Of a stretch of DNA of 64,000 bases, positions 25,847 to 33,785 are shown one piece after another. The notes below the pieces were generated by a model. The model was not told the DNA's origin and ran no database searches. It saw only the letters and a list, made by a program, of their open reading frames with translations. The translations under genes were made by a program, and so were the position numbers. Position 1 is the first letter of the stretch, and every line of letters starts with the position of its first letter. The stretch is from an uncultured Bacteroidota bacterium (lineage in GTDB: Bacteria > Bacteroidota > Bacteroidia > Bacteroidales > P3): the NCBI GenBank assembly GCA_902777005.1, contig CACYSB010000010.1, positions 1 through 64,000 on the forward strand, given 5' to 3'.

Positions 25847-27163
25847 ATGACACAAATACCTATACAGAAAGAGACGATAGACCGTATTGCCGCGGCCAAC
25901 AAAATCCAGAATCCTGGCAAAGCCAGCATCCGCGAGATGCGCAAGATGATACAGGATGTGGAGAAGGAGACCGGCGTGCGCTTCGTCAAGATGGAGATGG
26001 GCATCCCCGGCCTGCCGGCCCCGCAGGTGGGTGTGCAGGCCCAGATTGAGGCTCTGAAGAGCGGCGTGGCCAGCATCTACCCCGAGATTTACGGTACCGC
26101 TGACTTCAAGCGCGAGGCTGCCCGCTTTGTCAAGAACTTCCTCGACATCGACGTCACGCCCGACTGCTGCGTGCCCACCGTTGGCTCGATGCAGGCAGGC
26201 TTCGCCAGCTTCCTTACCCTCACCCGCTACGATGCCAAGAAGACCAAGGTGCTCTTCATCGACCCCGGCTTCCCCGTGCAGAAACAGCAGTGCCGCGTGC
26301 TCGGCATCCCAATGAAGGCTTTCGACGTCTATGAATACCGTGGCGACAAGCTGCGCGACAAGCTGGAAGAGGAACTGAAGGACGGCGACGTGGCCTGCAT
26401 GATTTTCAGCAGCCCCAACAACCCCGCCTGGTTCTGCTTCACCGACCACGAGCTGCAGATCATCGGCGAGATGGCCAATAAGTACGGCGTTGTCGTCATG
26501 GAGGACTCGGCCTACTTCCTCATGGACTTCCGCAAGGACTACAGCGTTCCCGGCAAGGCACCGTTCCAGCCCACCGTGGCCAAGTACACGGACCTCTATG
26601 TCATCATGATTTCCGGCTCGAAGAGCTTCAGCTATGCCGGTGAGCGTATCGCTATGATGGTCTGCTCGCCCAAGCTGTTCAACATGGAGTGCCCCGACCT
26701 TGCCCGCTACTACAGCCAGACGCAGCTCGGCCGCGCCCTCATCTTCGGCACCCTCTACTGCCTCAGCAGCGGCACCGCCCACAGCGTGCAGTACGCCATG
26801 GCCGCCATGCTCAAGGGCGCCAACGACGGCACCTTCAACTTCGTTAAGGACATCAAGGAATATGGCGAGAAGGCCGGCATCATGAAGAAACTCTTCACCG
26901 ACAACGGCTTCTATATTGTCTACGACAAGGATATGGGCGAGGACATCGGCGACGGTTTCTACTTCACCTTCTGCTACCCCGGCTACGAGGGTGTAGACCT
27001 GCTGAACGAGCTTATTCGCTACGGCATCAGCGCCATAGCCCTCGACATCACGGGCTCGCACAAGCAGGGTATCCGCGCCTGTGTGGCACTGGTGCAGCGC
27101 GACCAGTTCCCCGACCTCAAGGCTCGCCTCGAGGCCTTCCACAAGGACCATCCGGTGAAATAA
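25847..27163 (+). CDS. Class I/II PLP-dependent aminotransferase
   Basis: A 438-aa fold-type I aminotransferase. Visible features are an N-terminal arm, SIYPEIYGTADFKREAARF, the SSPNNPAWF substrate and PLP segment, ED(S)AYF for the ring-stacking and Asp contacts, and the Schiff-base lysine in SGSKSFSYAGERI. The substrate cannot be read with confidence; aromatic or aspartate-like amino acids are the usual range. It follows the PorD-like gene by 12 bp. A convergent terminator follows. Confidence 0.85.
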   Translation: MTQIPIQKETIDRIAAANKIQNPGKASIREMRKMIQDVEKETGVRFVKMEMGIPGLPAPQVGVQAQIEALKSGVASIYPEIYGTADFKREAARFVKNFLDIDVTPDCCVPTVGSMQAGFASFLTLTRYDAKKTKVLFIDPGFPVQKQQCRVLGIPMKAFDVYEYRGDKLRDKLEEELKDGDVACMIFSSPNNPAWFCFTDHELQIIGEMANKYGVVVMEDSAYFLMDFRKDYSVPGKAPFQPTVAKYTDLYVIMISGSKSFSYAGERIAMMVCSPKLFNMECPDLARYYSQTQLGRALIFGTLYCLSSGTAHSVQYAMAAMLKGANDGTFNFVKDIKEYGEKAGIMKKLFTDNGFYIVYDKDMGEDIGDGFYFTFCYPGYEGVDLLNELIRYGISAIALDITGSHKQGIRACVALVQRDQFPDLKARLEAFHKDHPVK

Positions 27164-27180
27164 ATAACAGGATATGAAAA

Positions 27181-27216
27181 GAAGAGAGCCGCTCAACCAA
27201 GCGGCTCTCTTCTTAT
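27181..27216. terminator. Bidirectional terminator
   Basis: GAAGAGAGCCGCT (27181-27193), six-base loop, AGCGGCTCTCTTC (27200-27212), flanked by AAAA and TTATTTTA. It serves the aminotransferase gene and the converging dehydrogenase gene, whose stop codon lies at its edge. Confidence 0.9.
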
Positions 27217-28142
27217 TTTAGGTATTCGTCGACGTGGCCGAATACGATGTCGGCGCGGGCGGCGAAGCTTTCCTCTGTGGCGAAGGCCACATGGGGTGTC
27301 ACCAGGCAGCGTTGAGAGGAGAGAAGCAGGTGGTCGACGGGCAGGGGAGGCTCCTGCTCGAAGACGTCGAAGGCGGCGCCGGCAATGCGGCCATCGACAA
27401 GGGCCTTGCCAACGGCAGCGATGTCGCACACGGGGCCACGGGCGGTGTTCACCAACAAGGCGGTGGGCTTCATCATGGCCAGCTCTTTCTCGCCGATGAG
27501 GCCGCGGGTCTCGTTGCACAGCGGCACGTGCAGCGACACTATGTCGCTCTGCCGCAACAGTGTCTCCAGCGGTAGGTATTCCACACCCATAGCCTTCACT
27601 TCGGGGCGCTCTGTGCGGCTCCAGGCAATCACCTTGGCGCCGAAGGCGAGCAGCAGGCGTATTGTTGCTGTTCCTATGGCGCCGGTGCCTATAATGCCCA
27701 CGGTCTTTCCCCTGAGCTCACGGCCGAGGAATGTGCCGCGGCTGCCGCCCTGGCGTATCTTCTCGTTCAGTGTGACGATGTTGCGCAGCAGGTCGAGCAT
27801 CATGCCCACGGCCAGCTCGCTCACCGCCGTAGTGCTGTATCCGGCAGCGTTTTGTACTGTGATGTTGTGTGCTTTGCAGTATTCGAGGTCTATATGGTCG
27901 AGGCCGGTGAAGGCCACACTGAGGTATTTCAGCCTGGTGCATTGAGACAGCACCGAAGCGGGCAGCTTGATGTTGCTGATGACCGCTATGTCGGCATCGC
28001 GCATACGCTCAATAATCGTGGACTCGTCTTCTTTGCGGTCCATATAATAGGTTAAGGTGTGCCCCATGGAGGCGTAATGCTTCTTGAGTTCCTCGAAGCG
28101 GGTCTGGGGTATGCCCAGCGATTCTACGCAAACTATATTCAT
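27213..28142 (-). CDS. D-isomer-specific 2-hydroxyacid dehydrogenase
   Basis: A 309-aa NAD-dependent dehydrogenase. The Rossmann motif GIIGTGAIGTATI is near residue 150, the substrate Arg lies in VNTARGPVCD, and the catalytic His in VTPHVAFATEES. The family reduces 2-ketoacids such as hydroxypyruvate, glyoxylate or pyruvate; the exact substrate is not evident. It begins 2 bp after the flavin reductase gene, so it is the third gene of a dnaA-led operon. Confidence 0.88.
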   Translation of the reverse strand: MNIVCVESLGIPQTRFEELKKHYASMGHTLTYYMDRKEDESTIIERMRDADIAVISNIKLPASVLSQCTRLKYLSVAFTGLDHIDLEYCKAHNITVQNAAGYSTTAVSELAVGMMLDLLRNIVTLNEKIRQGGSRGTFLGRELRGKTVGIIGTGAIGTATIRLLLAFGAKVIAWSRTERPEVKAMGVEYLPLETLLRQSDIVSLHVPLCNETRGLIGEKELAMMKPTALLVNTARGPVCDIAAVGKALVDGRIAGAAFDVFEQEPPLPVDHLLLSSQRCLVTPHVAFATEESFAARADIVFGHVDEYLK

Positions 28143-28144
28143 TG

Positions 28145-28717
28145 TTAGTGTCCTTTCTTTTTAACGCTGAAGCCGAAGCCGCCCAGCTTCTCGCCAAGGC
28201 CGTAGTATTTGCCGTGGGAGTAGGCTAGGGGGCCGGCGTGGTTGAGCTGGAACTGGCCGGTGGTCTTGTCTATCAAATCCTCCTCGGCATCGACGGCTAC
28301 CACGTTGGCGATGAACATATCGTGGCTTCCGAGACGTTTCACCTCCACCACTTTGCACTCGATGTTGAGCGGGCTCTCCTTGATGAGGGGTGCTTTGACC
28401 AGCTGTGCCGGTTCGGCATGGAGGCCCATCTCGCGGAACTTGTTGACGTCGCGGCCGCTCTTCACGCCGCACCAGTCGGTGGCGCGGGCCAGTTCGGTGG
28501 TGGTGAGGTTGATGACAAACTCGCCTGTGCGGGAAATCAGCTCGTGGCTGTGGCGGTTGGGGCGTACGCTGATATAGCACATGGGCGGGTCACTGCAGAT
28601 AGTGCCCGTCCATGCTATGGTGATTATGTTGTAGTTCTCCGGAGCGTCGCCGCAGCTGACCATGATGGCGGGCAGCGGGTAGATCATCGTCCCCGGCTTG
28701 AAAGCTACCTTACTCAT
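28145..28717 (-). CDS. Flavin reductase family protein
   Basis: A 190-aa FMN-binding split-barrel protein. The ATG at 28717 overlaps the dnaA stop by four bases (ATGA); the longer open frame lies antisense-like inside dnaA coding and is not protein-like. Features are ITIAWTGTICSDPPMCYISV, RPNRHSHELI, GEFVINLTT and LAYSHGKYYGLGEKLGGFGF, typical of Bacteroidota flavoredoxin-like reductases. Reduction of FMN by NAD(P)H is the family activity. Position after dnaA suggests translational coupling. Confidence 0.88.
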   Translation of the reverse strand: MSKVAFKPGTMIYPLPAIMVSCGDAPENYNIITIAWTGTICSDPPMCYISVRPNRHSHELISRTGEFVINLTTTELARATDWCGVKSGRDVNKFREMGLHAEPAQLVKAPLIKESPLNIECKVVEVKRLGSHDMFIANVVAVDAEEDLIDKTTGQFQLNHAGPLAYSHGKYYGLGEKLGGFGFSVKKKGH

Positions 28718-30162
28718 GCGTTGAGTTTCTTCTCCAGCTCGTCGACCATGGCGCGCATGTGGCGGTCGGTCTGGCGCAGGTTGTCGATGGTCTTGCAGGC
28801 GTGGAGCACCGTGGCGTGGTCCTTGTTGCCGCACTGCATGCCGATGACGGCGAGGCTCGACTTGGTGATCTTCTTGGCGAAGTACATGCTCAACTGGCGT
28901 GCCTGCACCACTTCGCGCTTGCGCGAGGTGTTCTGGATGGTCTCCACCGGCAGGTCGAGGTAGTCGCACACCACCTTCTGTATGTAGTCGATGGTAATCT
29001 CGCGTGCCGAGCTCTGGACGTACTTGTCGATCATCTGCTTGGTGAGCTCGAGGTTGATCTCCTTGCGGTTCAGCGTGCTCTGTGCGATGAGGGAAATGAG
29101 GGCCCCTTCGAGCTCGCGCACGTTCGTATTAATATTGTATGCGATGTACTCCACCACGTCGTCGGTCAGTTCGATGCCCTCGTTCTGCGCCTTCTTGAGG
29201 AGGATGCGCTTGCGGGTCTCCACGTCGGGAGCCTGCAGGTCGGCGCTGAGGCCCCATTTGAGGCGGCTGAGGAGGCGTGGCTCCAGGCCCTGTAGTTCGC
29301 CGGGGGCTTTGTCGCTGGTGATGATAATCTGGCAGCCGTGCTGGTGCAGGTAGTTGAAGATATGGAAGAATGCCTCCTGTGTCTTCGGAGCCTTGCCGGC
29401 CCAGAACTGGATGTCGTCGATAATCAGTACGTCGATAATCTCATAGAAATGTATGAAATCGTTGGTCGTTCCCGTGCGGCCGGCTTCGGCATACTGCTGC
29501 ATGAACTGCTCGCTGGTGACGTAGAGCACCGTCATGTCGGGGTGCAGCTCTTTGGTCTTGAGACCGATGGCATTGGCCAGGTGAGTCTTGCCGAGGCCCA
29601 CGCCGGAGTGCAGCAGCAGGGGGTTGAAACTCGTGGTGCCGGGTTTCTCGGCCACGGCATAGCCCGCCGAACGTGCCAGGCGGTTGCAGTCGCCCTCCAC
29701 GAAGTTGTCAAGCGTGTAGTTGGGCGAGAGCTGCGAGTTGACGCGCGTCTTCTGTATGCCAGGGATGATGAAGGGGTTAGGCAGCTCGCGCTCGCCACCC
29801 TTGTTGATGTCCACCGGCAGGTCGGTCAGCGGGTTGCGCGTCGACTGGCGGCTCTGCGAGGGCAGGGTGGTGACGATGGGCGAAGTACTGATGCTCTGGT
29901 CCATCACCACGCTGTACTTCAGCATGCCGCTCACGCCGAGCTGCAGCTTTATCACGCGCTTTAATAAATCTATATAATGTTCTTCTAAATATTCATAGAA
30001 GAACTGGCTAGGTACCTGCACTATCAGGGTTGTGCCGTCGAGCTGCAGCGGTACTATGGGGCGGAACCAGGTCTCGAAAGCCATGTGGTTTTCGGGTCCC
30101 AGGGTGTCCTCAATCATGCGCAGGCACGCGGCCCATACTTTCTTGTACTCTTCCTCAATCAT
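28714..30162 (-). CDS. dnaA: Chromosomal replication initiator DnaA
   Basis: Binds origin DnaA boxes and unwinds DNA with ATP. The 482 aa show domain I (N-terminal helices), a short linker, and AAA+ domain III with Walker A in SGVGLGKTHLAN (family NYTLDNFVEGDCN precedes it) and Walker B VLIIDDIQFW. Sensor and arginine-finger segments LEPRLLSRLKWG follow. The domain IV DNA-binding signature is CGNKDHATVLHACKTI near the C-terminus. Its start is preceded by a heptamer array (30167-30194) and an AT-rich region. Two metabolic genes follow without gaps. Confidence 0.98.
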   Translation of the reverse strand: MIEEEYKKVWAACLRMIEDTLGPENHMAFETWFRPIVPLQLDGTTLIVQVPSQFFYEYLEEHYIDLLKRVIKLQLGVSGMLKYSVVMDQSISTSPIVTTLPSQSRQSTRNPLTDLPVDINKGGERELPNPFIIPGIQKTRVNSQLSPNYTLDNFVEGDCNRLARSAGYAVAEKPGTTSFNPLLLHSGVGLGKTHLANAIGLKTKELHPDMTVLYVTSEQFMQQYAEAGRTGTTNDFIHFYEIIDVLIIDDIQFWAGKAPKTQEAFFHIFNYLHQHGCQIIITSDKAPGELQGLEPRLLSRLKWGLSADLQAPDVETRKRILLKKAQNEGIELTDDVVEYIAYNINTNVRELEGALISLIAQSTLNRKEINLELTKQMIDKYVQSSAREITIDYIQKVVCDYLDLPVETIQNTSRKREVVQARQLSMYFAKKITKSSLAVIGMQCGNKDHATVLHACKTIDNLRQTDRHMRAMVDELEKKLNA

Positions 30163-30166
30163 GATT

Positions 30167-30194
30167 CCTAATTTCTATGTCCTAATTTCTATTT
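30167..30194 (-). repeat. Heptamer array directly upstream of dnaA
   Basis: Minus-strand order AAATAGA, AATTAGG, ACATAGA, AATTAGG, then AATC and the dnaA ATG. This is four 7-bp units, or two 14-bp units, occupying the dnaA translation initiation region. Confidence 0.7.
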
Positions 30195-30703
30195 TTTCCA
30201 ATTACTTACGGGTATAGTCCCCCGTCTTGTTCTGCTTGCAAAGGTCTACCTTTTTTTGTGCACAGAAACTAAAAAAAAAATTTGGAGAGTTCACTTTTTT
30301 TTACTAAAGTTGCGCCGTCATGCCACATCAACCAAAACACCACTTTTCGCACAACTCGCTAATTTTCAAAAACCATTATGTTAAAACGCTTTTTCGACGT
30401 GGCAAACAATATACGACTTTTTTTCGAAATAAAACAATTTTTTTTACCCAAAACAGATAGTGGTGCCCATTTTTGTTGATAACCATACAGCCGTTTGAAG
30501 ATTAGCCGGTTGTAAGTTGAAAACTGTAATACTCTTTTGTGTTTCAGTTGTTTACAATAAGCGTTTGATTTTCAAACCGCATTTCTGGAGCCCCTTTTTT
30601 TAACTCTTTGTTTACGTGCTTTTTTCTCATGTTATCCACCTAAGTCGGTTGAAAACCCTATGCGCTATCAACAGTTTTTTTCTTTTGAAGAAATGGGCTT
30701 TTT
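30195..30703. other. AT-rich, gene-free region next to dnaA; candidate replication origin
   Basis: About 500 bp without an open frame, with long A and T runs (for example near 30270-30300 and 30420-30450). One near-consensus DnaA box, TTATCCACC, lies at 30632-30640, and a looser TTGATAACC lies near 30476-30484. Adjacency to dnaA and AT content support oriC, but the box count is low and skew cannot be computed here. A possible dnaA promoter (TAGACCTTTGC on the minus strand, 30238-30248) lies at the left side. DPR4 bounds it on the right. Confidence 0.35.
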
Positions 30704-30713
30704 TCGGAGCCGC

Positions 30714-30803
30714 TTCGTACCCGCTCCGTACCCGCTCCGACTGTTCTACGGTTGTTTTACGGTTTTTGGTCGGAGGGACATCGGAGAGGGTTCGGATAGG
30801 GGT
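30714..30803 (+). repeat. Dispersed palindromic repeat, copy 4 (DPR4, type I)
   Basis: CTCCGTACCCGCTCCGAC, then TGTTCTACGGT and TGTTTTACGGT, a T-run and GGTCGGAGGGACATCGGAG. The short arms CTCCGAC and GTCGGAG pair. It lies between the dnaA upstream region and the corA promoter (119 bp upstream of that -7 box). Confidence 0.85.
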
Positions 30804-30921
30804 CATGGAGGCTTGGGGTTCACGACGAATTAAGCTAATTGCTGTGCAGGTCAATTGTGCGTTAATTACTCTAATATTATCAATTATGTATAATTATTGT
30901 CGCCCGTTCGGAAAATATTTG

Positions 30922-30929
30922 TATCTTTG
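30922..30929 (+). promoter_or_regulatory. Promoter of corA
   Basis: TATCTTTG followed by CAAA, an exact TAnnTTTG box. It implies a 5' leader of about 70 bases before corA. Confidence 0.75.
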
Positions 30930-30961
30930 CAAACGTACCAATACCGCAACACGAATGTAGA

Positions 30962-30979
30962 ATGCTGACCACCAGGTAG
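30962..30979 (+). other. Possible five-codon leader ORF upstream of corA
   Basis: ATG CTG ACC ACC AGG TAG lies inside the predicted corA leader, 25 bp before the corA ATG. It could be chance. It is noted because the leader also carries an unusually strong ribosome-binding site. Confidence 0.25.
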
Positions 30980-30990
30980 TCACGAACCCG

Positions 30991-30999
30991 AAAGGAGGT
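30991..30999 (+). promoter_or_regulatory. Strong Shine-Dalgarno sequence of corA
   Basis: AAAGGAGGTG precedes the ATG at 31005 by five bases and is a full match to the anti-Shine-Dalgarno. Bacteroidota genes rarely use such sites, and no other intergenic leader in the window has a comparable one. Confidence 0.8.
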
Positions 31000-31004
31000 G
31001 AAAA

Positions 31005-31931
31005 ATGATTGAAACGATACAGTATAAGTCGCTCAAATGGCTTGACATAACCAATCCCAGCGAGGAAGACTACGACTTTCTGCTCAACGACTATCAGTTC
31101 CACCCCTTGGACATCGAGGACTGCCGCGGTACCACGCAGCGTCCGAAAATCGACGAGTACGACGACTACTATTTCCTCATTCTGCATTTCCCCTACTTCG
31201 ACAAGGGCAACAAGTTCATCCGCATCCGTGAGGTCAAGATCTTCTGGGGGCGCGACTATATCATCACCCTCGGCAAAGCCCACTGGGTGGTAAAGAAATT
31301 CTTCGACGAGGTGCGCGAAGACCTCGCCGAGGGCGACGAGGACACGCAGGAGATGATGGCCACCAGCGACCAGTTGCTCTACCATATCCTCAACCGACTG
31401 ATGCTCGAGACCAACACACTGGTGCAGCGCGTCGGTGCCGAAGTGGACCTAATCAACTACGACATCTTCAACCGCCGCGCGCGCTCCATCATCGAGCAGA
31501 TATCCGAGACGCGGCGCAACACCATCCTGCTCAACACCACCTTCCGCCCGCAGCTGCGTGTGCTCCACATGTTCGAGAGCGGCGGCATCAAAGGCTTCGT
31601 CGACCCTGAGGTGCTGGATATGGAAGACTACTGGGGCAACATACTTGACCAGTACCAGAAGATGTACGACTCCATCGAGGACTACGGCGAATTGGTCGAA
31701 GGCCTGTCGCACACATTCGACTCGTTGCTGACCAACCGCACCAACGAGATCATGCGCGTGCTGACCTATTTCAACACCATCATGCTGCCTCTGACCCTGG
31801 TCACCGGCTTCTTCGGTATGAATGTTGGCTTCCCCTTCCCCATGGGTCGCGAGACCTTCTGGATTATCCTTGGCGGCCTCTGCCTCCTTACCGCCGGCCT
31901 TATCTTCTACTTCCGCCGCATGACGCGGTAA
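31005..31931 (+). CDS. corA: CorA family divalent-cation transporter
   Basis: A 308-aa inner-membrane Mg2+ (or Co2+/Ni2+) channel of the CorA family. A large N-terminal cytoplasmic alpha/beta domain ends in a long helix, followed by two C-terminal transmembrane helices. The first is followed by the invariant GMN selectivity motif (TGFFGMNVGFPF), and the protein ends with basic residues (YFRRMTR). Length is normal. It has its own promoter, a roughly 70-base leader and a strong Shine-Dalgarno. Confidence 0.94.
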   Translation: MIETIQYKSLKWLDITNPSEEDYDFLLNDYQFHPLDIEDCRGTTQRPKIDEYDDYYFLILHFPYFDKGNKFIRIREVKIFWGRDYIITLGKAHWVVKKFFDEVREDLAEGDEDTQEMMATSDQLLYHILNRLMLETNTLVQRVGAEVDLINYDIFNRRARSIIEQISETRRNTILLNTTFRPQLRVLHMFESGGIKGFVDPEVLDMEDYWGNILDQYQKMYDSIEDYGELVEGLSHTFDSLLTNRTNEIMRVLTYFNTIMLPLTLVTGFFGMNVGFPFPMGRETFWIILGGLCLLTAGLIFYFRRMTR

Positions 31932-31966
31932 GGGCGTTATCTTTCATGAAATAAATTGTAAAGACA

Positions 31967-32428
31967 ATGAAGAAATACATATTCATTTTTGTTGCCGCGA
32001 TGGTATTTGTTGTGGCGTCTTGCGGGAAAGATGAAGCCGTGGTCGTGCATGGCCTTAGCGAAAGCGTCGGAGAACCCAATCCATTGTCCCAGACATCATG
32101 GAAGGGGAATTTTAGCAAGAGTACAGAGTCAGAAAATGGTTATTGGTCTATAGAATTCTATATATTGGAACTTGATTTCAATACGGATACTACGGTGTTG
32201 GTTAAAGGCGAACTTTGGGAGACAAACAATAGTATTATGAAATCTGGTCCATATTGTGTGGATGAATGGAATAAAGAGATGAGGTATTCATTTTCCGACA
32301 GTACGGGGTTCATATATGGCACGCAGTATTCATTATGGAAAGGAGATACCTCAGCCATACGTTGGGATGGCGGTGACTCAATAAGAATTGGTACTCGTAT
32401 AGGAGAAGTGTCTATAGCAAGGCTATAG
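31967..32428 (+). CDS. Lipoprotein of unknown function
   Basis: A 153-aa protein with a signal sequence and lipobox (MVFVVASC, Cys near residue 19). The mature part has alternating hydrophobic and polar residues suggestive of a small beta-barrel or sandwich (WSIEFYILELDF, VLVKGELWE, GTQYSLWKGD). Its coding sequence is clearly more AT-rich than its neighbours, which may indicate recent acquisition. I recognise no family. No promoter box is evident in the 35-bp gap after corA. Confidence 0.7.
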   Translation: MKKYIFIFVAAMVFVVASCGKDEAVVVHGLSESVGEPNPLSQTSWKGNFSKSTESENGYWSIEFYILELDFNTDTTVLVKGELWETNNSIMKSGPYCVDEWNKEMRYSFSDSTGFIYGTQYSLWKGDTSAIRWDGGDSIRIGTRIGEVSIARL

Positions 32429-32434
32429 AAAAAC

Positions 32435-32490
32435 GTTAAAGTTTAGTTAAATAATGGCCTGTCGCATCGGCAGGCCTTATATTATATATG
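32435..32490 (+). other. Conserved hairpin module, copy A
   Basis: GTTAAAGTTTAGTTAAA (32435-32451), a short spacer, hairpin GGCCTGTCG-CAT-CGGCAGGCC (32456-32476), then TTATATTATATATG. A minus-strand copy at 45700-45643 has the same 17-mer, a different but paired stem and the same tail. Here it starts 6 bp after the lipoprotein stop and may act as its terminator. Confidence 0.65.
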
Positions 32491-32522
32491 CGCCGCTTTT
32501 CTTGTGGGGAGGAGAAGCGGCG
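32491..32522. terminator. Strong GC hairpin between convergent genes
   Basis: CGCCGCTT (32491-32498) pairs with AAGCGGCG (32515-32522), and the stem can extend inward with TC/GA pairs. There is no good U-run, so its role as a terminator is uncertain. Confidence 0.45.
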
Positions 32523-32550
32523 CGAGGGTTCTTTGACATGTTGGGTTTTA

Positions 32551-32877
32551 TCAGCGGACGTTGTAGCCGTCGGCGGTGAGTAGCTGGCGCACTTTGTCGA
32601 GGTGGTCGCCCTGGATGATTATCTCGCCGTCTTTGGCGGCACCGCCTACGCCACAGCGGCTCTTGAGTGTCTTGCCGAGGGCCTGGAGGTCGTTGTCGGT
32701 GCCTACGAAGCCTGTGACGAGTGTAACGGTCTTGCCGCCGCGGTGGTGCCGGTCGATGCTTACGCGCAGGCGCTGCTTGGCGGGCGGCAGGGTCTCGGCC
32801 TCGGGCTCGTCGTCGTACTGGTACTGGTAGTCGGGGTTGGTGGAGTAGACCACCCCTATGGCTTTGTTCTTGCTCAT
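32551..32877 (-). CDS. SUI1/eIF1-like translation factor (YciH family)
   Basis: A 108-aa protein with a short variable N-terminus, then the SUI1 fold: LRVSIDRHHRGGKTVTLVTGF, then LGKTLKSRCGVGGAAKDGEII and IQGDHLDKVRQLL. Bacterial homologues are related to eukaryotic eIF1 and are thought to affect start-site fidelity. It is the last gene of a six-gene operon, overlapping the lipid-kinase gene by four bases. Confidence 0.92.
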   Translation of the reverse strand: MSKNKAIGVVYSTNPDYQYQYDDEPEAETLPPAKQRLRVSIDRHHRGGKTVTLVTGFVGTDNDLQALGKTLKSRCGVGGAAKDGEIIIQGDHLDKVRQLLTADGYNVR

Positions 32878-33785
32878 CGTATGCGGGGCAGGAGTAGTTG
32901 TTTCATGTCGCGGGCGTAGATCTTCACCGAGGAGGGGTGTATGACGAAATGGACGGAGCGACCTATATTCTCGCCCTCGCCGTCGAGGTTGACCCAGCGG
33001 TCGGCGTTGCCTTCGATAAGGACGTCTTTGGCGCGGAACATCTCGACATGCTGCGAGAGGTCGAGGTGGTTGGTGAAGGCCAGAGGAGCCGTGATGCCGA
33101 GGTGGTCGATGGGCACCTTGTCGAGGATGGAGATGTCCATGAGGCCGTCGTCGAGCTTGGCCTTGGGGGCCACGGCGAGGTTGTAGCCGAACTGCTGGCT
33201 GTTGGCGACGGCGATGAACCAGGCGTTACGGTAGTATTCGCGTCCGTCGACGGTGATATGATAGTCGGAGTTCTTGTAGCGTGCGTATTCGCGGAGCACG
33301 AGGTTGGTGTAGGCTGCAAAGCCACGTGTTTTTGCAGAGTGCATGAGGCGTGCTATGTAGGCGTCGAAGCCGCAGCCGGCGGCGTTGACGACGACCCAGC
33401 GGTCGTTTACGACGATGGAGTCGATGGTCTGCTCGTATTGTTGGTTGAGGACGCGGATGGCGAGCCAGGGCTGCAGTGGCAGCTTGAGTGAGCGTGCGAG
33501 GCCGTTGCCTGAGCCGCAGGGGATGATGCCGAGTCGTGTGTCGGTGTCTTTTATGCCCTGGACGACGTCGTTGACGGAGCCGTCGCCGCCCACGGCGACG
33601 ACGCAGTGGTAGCCTTTGTCGGCGGCCTCGCGGGCTATTTCGGTGCCGTGGTGTATGTGCTCGGTGTAGCGCACCGTGTAGTCGAAGAGGTCATGGTTGA
33701 GGTTCTGCTTGAGCAGGGTCTCTATGCGGCGCTGTCGCCCGACGCCTGAGATGGGGTTGACGATTATGAGGGTCTTGGTTTTCAT
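32874..33785 (-). CDS. Diacylglycerol kinase-like lipid kinase (YegS/DgkB family)
   Basis: A 303-aa soluble lipid kinase. The N-terminus IIVNPISGVGRQRRIETLL and the nucleotide loop VAVGGDGSVNDVVQGI with GIIPCGSGNGLARSL are diagnostic of the family that includes DgkB and YegS. The substrate could be diacylglycerol or another lipid alcohol. Its first base overlaps the stop codon of the LtaS-like gene. In Gram-positive bacteria DgkB recycles the diacylglycerol that LtaS releases, so this pairing is suggestive (inference). Confidence 0.9.
   Translation of the reverse strand: MKTKTLIIVNPISGVGRQRRIETLLKQNLNHDLFDYTVRYTEHIHHGTEIAREAADKGYHCVVAVGGDGSVNDVVQGIKDTDTRLGIIPCGSGNGLARSLKLPLQPWLAIRVLNQQYEQTIDSIVVNDRWVVVNAAGCGFDAYIARLMHSAKTRGFAAYTNLVLREYARYKNSDYHITVDGREYYRNAWFIAVANSQQFGYNLAVAPKAKLDDGLMDISILDKVPIDHLGITAPLAFTNHLDLSQHVEMFRAKDVLIEGNADRWVNLDGEGENIGRSVHFVIHPSSVKIYARDMKQLLLPRIR

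Noticed and set aside
30937..31004. M-box magnesium riboswitch upstream of corA
   Set aside because: The leader is too short (about 70 bases) and has no matching stems. Only a strong ribosome-binding site and a mini-ORF are seen.
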